A DNA stretch of 64,000 nucleotides from Chitinophaga pinensis (GTDB taxonomy: Bacteria > Bacteroidota > Bacteroidia > UKL13-3): positions 1 through 64,000 of the forward strand of contig CAMBSD010000008.1 in NCBI GenBank assembly GCA_945870425.1, in the 5' to 3' direction. Under the pieces are notes generated by a model. That model was not told the origin of the DNA. It did no database searches and was given only the letters and a program-made list of their open reading frames with translations. Positions 61,061-64,000 of this stretch are shown one piece after another. How positions within the stretch are numbered: position 1 is the stretch's first letter; the number at the start of each line of letters is the position of its first letter. Position numbers and translations under genes: made by a program.

Positions 61061-61123
61061 GCTGAGGAATATTAATGAATTTACATAGCACTATTATTCT
61101 TTACTGACTTGTTCTGAAATAGG

Positions 61124-61139
61124 TTGACAGAAATGTCAA
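61124..61139. repeat. Short inverted repeat after the response regulator gene
   Basis: TTGACA and TGTCAA flank GAAA, a perfect six-base inverted repeat 63 bases after the regulator stop. No T-run follows. It may be a weak hairpin or a binding site; nothing more can be said. Confidence 0.35.
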
Positions 61140-61211
61140 ATTTATTTCATATAAACCACAATCAATAAGGAATTATAAAAATTTTAAACCTGTTTTTGTC
61201 CATTAATCGAC

Positions 61212-61243
61212 AAAAAAAAGCCGCATATAGCGGCTTTTTTTTG
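61212..61243. terminator. Bidirectional terminator between lytTR and menB
   Basis: AAAAAAAGCCGC and GCGGCTTTTTTT form a stem around ATATA with A-rich and T-rich flanks, between the convergent response-regulator and menB genes. Confidence 0.85.
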
Positions 61244-61260
61244 TAAGGATTATCTTAATT

Positions 61261-62085
61261 TTATGGAAACTTAGGGAATTTGCTAAAGTCAGGTTTGCGT
61301 TTTTCCAGGAAAGAGTTTTTACCTTCTTTAGCTTCATCACTCAGGTAATAAAGTAAGGTAGCATTACCTGCCAATTCTTGAATACCTGCTTGTCCATCAA
61401 GTTCGGCATTAAAGGCAGACTTAAGCATACGCAAAGCTACTGGGCTTTTGTCTATTATTTTATTACACCACTCAATGGTAGCATCTTCAAGCAATTCCAA
61501 TGGAACCACCTTGTTTACAAGTCCCATGTCTAATGCTTCTTGGGCATCGTATTGGTCGCATAAGAACCATATTTCACGTGCTTTCTTTTGTCCAACTATT
61601 CGGGCAAGATAGCTTGCACCAAAGCCTCCATCAAAACTGCCCACTTTGGGTCCTGTTTGTCCAAACTTTGCATTATCGGCAGCTATGGTTAAATCGCAGA
61701 TTATATGCAACACATGACCACCACCAATGGCATAGCCTGCCACCATAGCAATGACAGGTTTTGGTATCCTACGAATTTGCATTTGCAAGTCTAGTACATT
61801 CAAACGAGGTACGCCATCATCACCTATGTAGCCACCATGTCCACGAACGCTCTGGTCGCCACCACTGCAAAAGGCTCTTCCGCCTTCACCTGTAAGAATT
61901 ACAACCCTTACTTCAGGGTTCTGACGGGCTAATTCCATGGCCTCGCTCATTTCCTGCACCGTTAGGGGTGTAAACGCATTGTGTACCTCAGGTCTGTTAA
62001 TACTAATCTTAGCAATTCCATTGTAGTATTGGAATAAGATTTCTTTGTACTCTTTTAAAGTTGTCCAGTTATAATTTGATTTCAT
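61261..62085 (-). CDS. menB: 1,4-dihydroxy-2-naphthoyl-CoA synthase MenB
   Basis: Crotonase-fold enzyme closing the naphthoate ring in menaquinone synthesis. The 274-residue protein carries [15 protein letters not shown], the MenB-specific [17 protein letters not shown] loop, the oxyanion motif [16 protein letters not shown] and [20 protein letters not shown]. It stands downstream of menD on the same strand, but a frameshifted four-helix-bundle gene and repeat-rich DNA lie between them. Menaquinone is the usual Bacteroidota quinone, which fits. Confidence 0.97.
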   Translation of the reverse strand: MKSNYNWTTLKEYKEILFQYYNGIAKISINRPEVHNAFTPLTVQEMSEAMELARQNPEVRVVILTGEGGRAFCSGGDQSVRGHGGYIGDDGVPRLNVLDLQMQIRRIPKPVIAMVAGYAIGGGHVLHIICDLTIAADNAKFGQTGPKVGSFDGGFGASYLARIVGQKKAREIWFLCDQYDAQEALDMGLVNKVVPLELLEDATIEWCNKIIDKSPVALRMLKSAFNAELDGQAGIQELAGNATLLYYLSDEAKEGKNSFLEKRKPDFSKFPKFP

Positions 62086-62109
62086 GTTTTTATTGGTTCA
62101 CGATTGTTT

Positions 62110-62172
62110 AGTTCACGGTTCACAGTTTTTTATTTTGTTTGCAGTTTACTATGAACTGACAAACCGTGAACT
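62110..62172. repeat. AACCGTGAACT inverted repeats flanking the four-helix gene
   Basis: AGTTCACGGTT (62110-62120) and AACCGTGAACT (62162-62172) form an inverted repeat. A related copy, AACCGTGAACC, lies on the other side of the four-helix-bundle gene (62698-62708). The repeats frame the gene that splits menB from menD and look like parts of an inserted unit. Confidence 0.5.
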
Positions 62173-62184
62173 GAACTACTCGAG

Positions 62185-62539
62185 TTATCGTAATGTTTTT
62201 CGTAAAGCTTGAATAGATGTAATTAGTTTTTCCGTTTTGTTATAGTATAATTCAAATTGTTTTTCGTCAATTAGTTTTCTTCGCTTCGCAATATACAATG
62301 CAGAAATAATTTCTATACCTGATCTTAAACCATAACCTAAAAATCTTACAAATTCTGGCTTAGATTGTCCTGTTGAGCCTTCAGCAATATTTAAGGCAAT
62401 AGAGTCGGCTGCTCTTTTCATTTGTGTTGCTAAAACAAACTTTTCTTCAGAGGAAAAATGTTTTGATTAAATTATTAATATCTCCAGTCAATTCAACATC
62501 ATCTTGCCACACTCGCAATTTTTCAAAATTGAGAGCCAT
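62185..62539 (-). pseudogene. Frameshifted four-helix-bundle (S23/IVP-like) gene
   Basis: From the ATG at 62539 the minus strand reads MALNFEKLRVWQDDVELTGD, then IKTFFL and a stop. The rest (EEKFVLATQMKRAADSIALN, then IAEGSTGQSKPEFVRFLGYG) is in another frame from the run at 62454-62458 on. Removing one base from this five-base homopolymer restores a 117-residue protein of the four-helix-bundle family first seen in intervening sequences of 23S rRNA and related to Avd of retroelements. Loss of function or a sequencing error are both possible. It sits between menD and menB with AACCGTGAAC repeats on both sides. Confidence 0.78.
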
Positions 62540-62728
62540 ACTTATTTGTGTTATAGTTCACTGTTTTCAGTTCACCGATATTTGTTAATTAGATATTTTT
62601 TCCCTTAAATTCTTTCCCTACATTCGATAACTGTCTAGATGTATAACGTCCAACTGTGAACCTTCCAACCGTTATCTGTCTTACTTTAAATCGAAAAACC
62701 GTGAACCGAACCAATGTCAACTGCCAAG

Positions 62729-64000
62729 CTAAAGCTTGGCACTCTTAAACTCCCTAAAAACCCTAGAGTTTTCTGCAATATCAGAGCTTATTTCAACAAT
62801 TTTAGGTCTATCACTTGGCTCATAAAAGGTTTTCATTAATTCTTCTAGTTCGATTTGATTTTTGCAAAAGTAATAATCAAGCCCAAAATCTTCCGACATA
62901 TTTTTAGCCGTTTGATGATGTGTTGTTAAGAAGAAATTTTCCAACTCTGGTTGTGAGTTTGGGCCATCTATCAAATTAAAAATGCCTCCTCCATGGTTGT
63001 TTAATAAAACTATCCTTAAATGGTTGGGCACATATTTGTTCCAAAAGGCATTTCTATCATAAAAGAAAGCCAAATCACCAGTAATAAGCGTTACGATTTC
63101 ATTACTCATTAAGGCAGCACCAATGGCAGTGCTAGTGCAGCCATCTATGCCACTTGTACCTCGGTTGCAAAAGGCACTAAGTTTCTTTTCAGGAAGCCCT
63201 AAATAACTAACATACCTAATAGAAGAACTATTAGCAATTTGCAGCTGAGAGCTTGATGGAAGTGCTGATAAAATAGTGTTTACGGATAGCAATTCACTCT
63301 TAAGACCATGCTGATTGCAGTTAACAATAAACTTTTGAATGGCCTTCTGCGCCTTTTTTTCAAACTTACTCCATACTTGTTGGTAGCTTTCTGTTTGGAT
63401 GCTTTGGGATTCAATAATATTTTCAATAATACTTGCTAATTGATTGGTGCTAACATAATCTGTTACGTTCCCATAAGTATCTACTAGGATACTATCATCC
63501 TGCAAGCGTATATGCTTGATCGGCTTTTGTTTCTTTAACCAAAGTTTCAGAGCCTTTGAAAGCACGGGGCCACCCATGCTAATTAACACTTGTGGCTCAA
63601 GTTCTTTAAGACAATCTGAATCTGTTTGACTAACGATATAATCAAAATGTTTGATGCTTGTGCTATTGTGTTGGTTTGATACCACATCGGCCAACACCAC
63701 CACATTGCTTCGATTGGCAAGGGATTTGATTTGCTTCGTTATGGCTGCATTAGGCAAGCATTGACCAATCAACACCATTATTTTTTCTTGGTTTAAATGC
63801 CCAAGATAATAGGGTGATTTTGTTAAAAGCGGTTTTGCTTCAACCGTATGGTTTTGTTCTATAACAGAATCTTCTTGACTAATTTGATACAATGGTTCCT
63901 TCAAAGGAACATTGACATGCACAGGTCCCCAAACAGGGTATAAGCATCTGTTCAATATCTCTGATAGATGTCGATTACTTTCGGTAGCCAACTGCCAACT
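62729..64000 (-). CDS. menD: MenD, SEPHCHC synthase (partial)
   Basis: Thiamine-diphosphate enzyme joining isochorismate and 2-oxoglutarate in menaquinone synthesis. The visible 423 codons are the C-terminal part; the frame is open to the right edge and the missing N-terminus (roughly 130 residues) is outside. The first residues (LATESNRHLSEILNR, CLYPVWGPVHVNVPLKEPL) end the pyrimidine-binding domain. The C-terminal ThDP domain shows FCNRGTSGIDGCTSTAIGAA, then GDLAFFYDRNAFWN and NNHGGGIFNLIDG (metal/ThDP binding). It leads menB downstream on the same strand. Confidence 0.92.
   Translation of the reverse strand, partial: SWQLATESNRHLSEILNRCLYPVWGPVHVNVPLKEPLYQISQEDSVIEQNHTVEAKPLLTKSPYYLGHLNQEKIMVLIGQCLPNAAITKQIKSLANRSNVVVLADVVSNQHNSTSIKHFDYIVSQTDSDCLKELEPQVLISMGGPVLSKALKLWLKKQKPIKHIRLQDDSILVDTYGNVTDYVSTNQLASIIENIIESQSIQTESYQQVWSKFEKKAQKAIQKFIVNCNQHGLKSELLSVNTILSALPSSSQLQIANSSSIRYVSYLGLPEKKLSAFCNRGTSGIDGCTSTAIGAALMSNEIVTLITGDLAFFYDRNAFWNKYVPNHLRIVLLNNHGGGIFNLIDGPNSQPELENFFLTTHHQTAKNMSEDFGLDYYFCKNQIELEELMKTFYEPSDRPKIVEISSDIAENSRVFREFKSAKL

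Noticed and set aside
62185-62539. Diversity-generating retroelement (Avd-like four-helix protein)
   Set aside because: No reverse transcriptase, template repeat or variable repeat is present in the window.

Overview
This 64-kb window is AT-rich chromosomal DNA from a member of the Bacteroidota, probably an environmental lineage near the Chitinophagales or Sphingobacteriales; the exact family cannot be fixed by eye. The evidence is: Bacteroidota-type promoters (TTG, 18-20 bases, TAnnTTTG); a parA-parB-DUF5683-dapB-lepB block; a fused SecDF; type III glutamine synthetase; a type IX secretion (T9SS) C-terminal domain; a PorE-like TPR/propeller/OmpA lipoprotein; and menaquinone genes menB and menD. 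There is no CRISPR array, phage, transposase or recognisable defence island. Most of the window is core metabolism and envelope biology, with small signs of decay and of dispersed repeats.

Layout. 1-6.9 kb: tRNA-Val, alanine dehydrogenase, chromosome partitioning (parA, parB), a DUF5683 envelope protein, dapB, lepB and a small lipoprotein. 6.9-9.1 kb (minus strand): a persulfide dioxygenase/rhodanese fusion, a heavy-metal-binding domain protein and a decayed rhodanese. 9.1-20.1 kb: two divergent guanidine-modifying enzymes, then small envelope proteins, a GT2 glycosyltransferase with a polysaccharide deacetylase, and an overlapping pair of large unknown proteins. 20.2-24.8 kb: guaB, an ArnT-like glycosyltransferase and a SOUL protein. 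24.8-29.1 kb (minus strand): a thioredoxin/rhodanese/DUF2892 sulfur operon with its Crp/Fnr regulator, and a thiolase. 29.4-33 kb: a very large secreted protein with a dockerin-like tail. 33.4-42.6 kb: cdaA (c-di-AMP), a DUF3127 protein with an SSB-like tip, folA, purH, recQ, a mannose-1-phosphate guanylyltransferase, LD-carboxypeptidase, tRNA-Asn and a PfkB kinase. 43-56.7 kb: glnN, the PorE-like lipoprotein, radA, uridine kinase, exbD/exbB, secDF, icd and a lipoprotein. 56.8-64 kb: a cation/proton antiporter with a UspA protein, a LytS/LytTR two-component pair, menB, a frameshifted four-helix-bundle gene, and menD, which runs off the right edge.

How the genes connect. The two sulfur loci (6.9-8.9 kb and 25.2-27.8 kb) look like parts of one sulfane-sulfur handling system: persulfide oxidation, rhodaneses, thioredoxins and a Crp/Fnr-type regulator with palindromic candidate sites nearby. 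Both loci contain a broken rhodanese gene. SecDF, LepB, the PorE-like protein and the proteins with T9SS or dockerin-like tails belong to the export pathway. The most unusual small-scale signals are start codons lying five bases after a promoter -7 motif (probable leaderless mRNAs), a shared sequence in the two tRNA promoters, a duplicated 3' end of tRNA-Asn, long perfect palindromes, and an RHL instead of RHR motif in the diadenylate cyclase. I did not find a clearly new multi-gene system.
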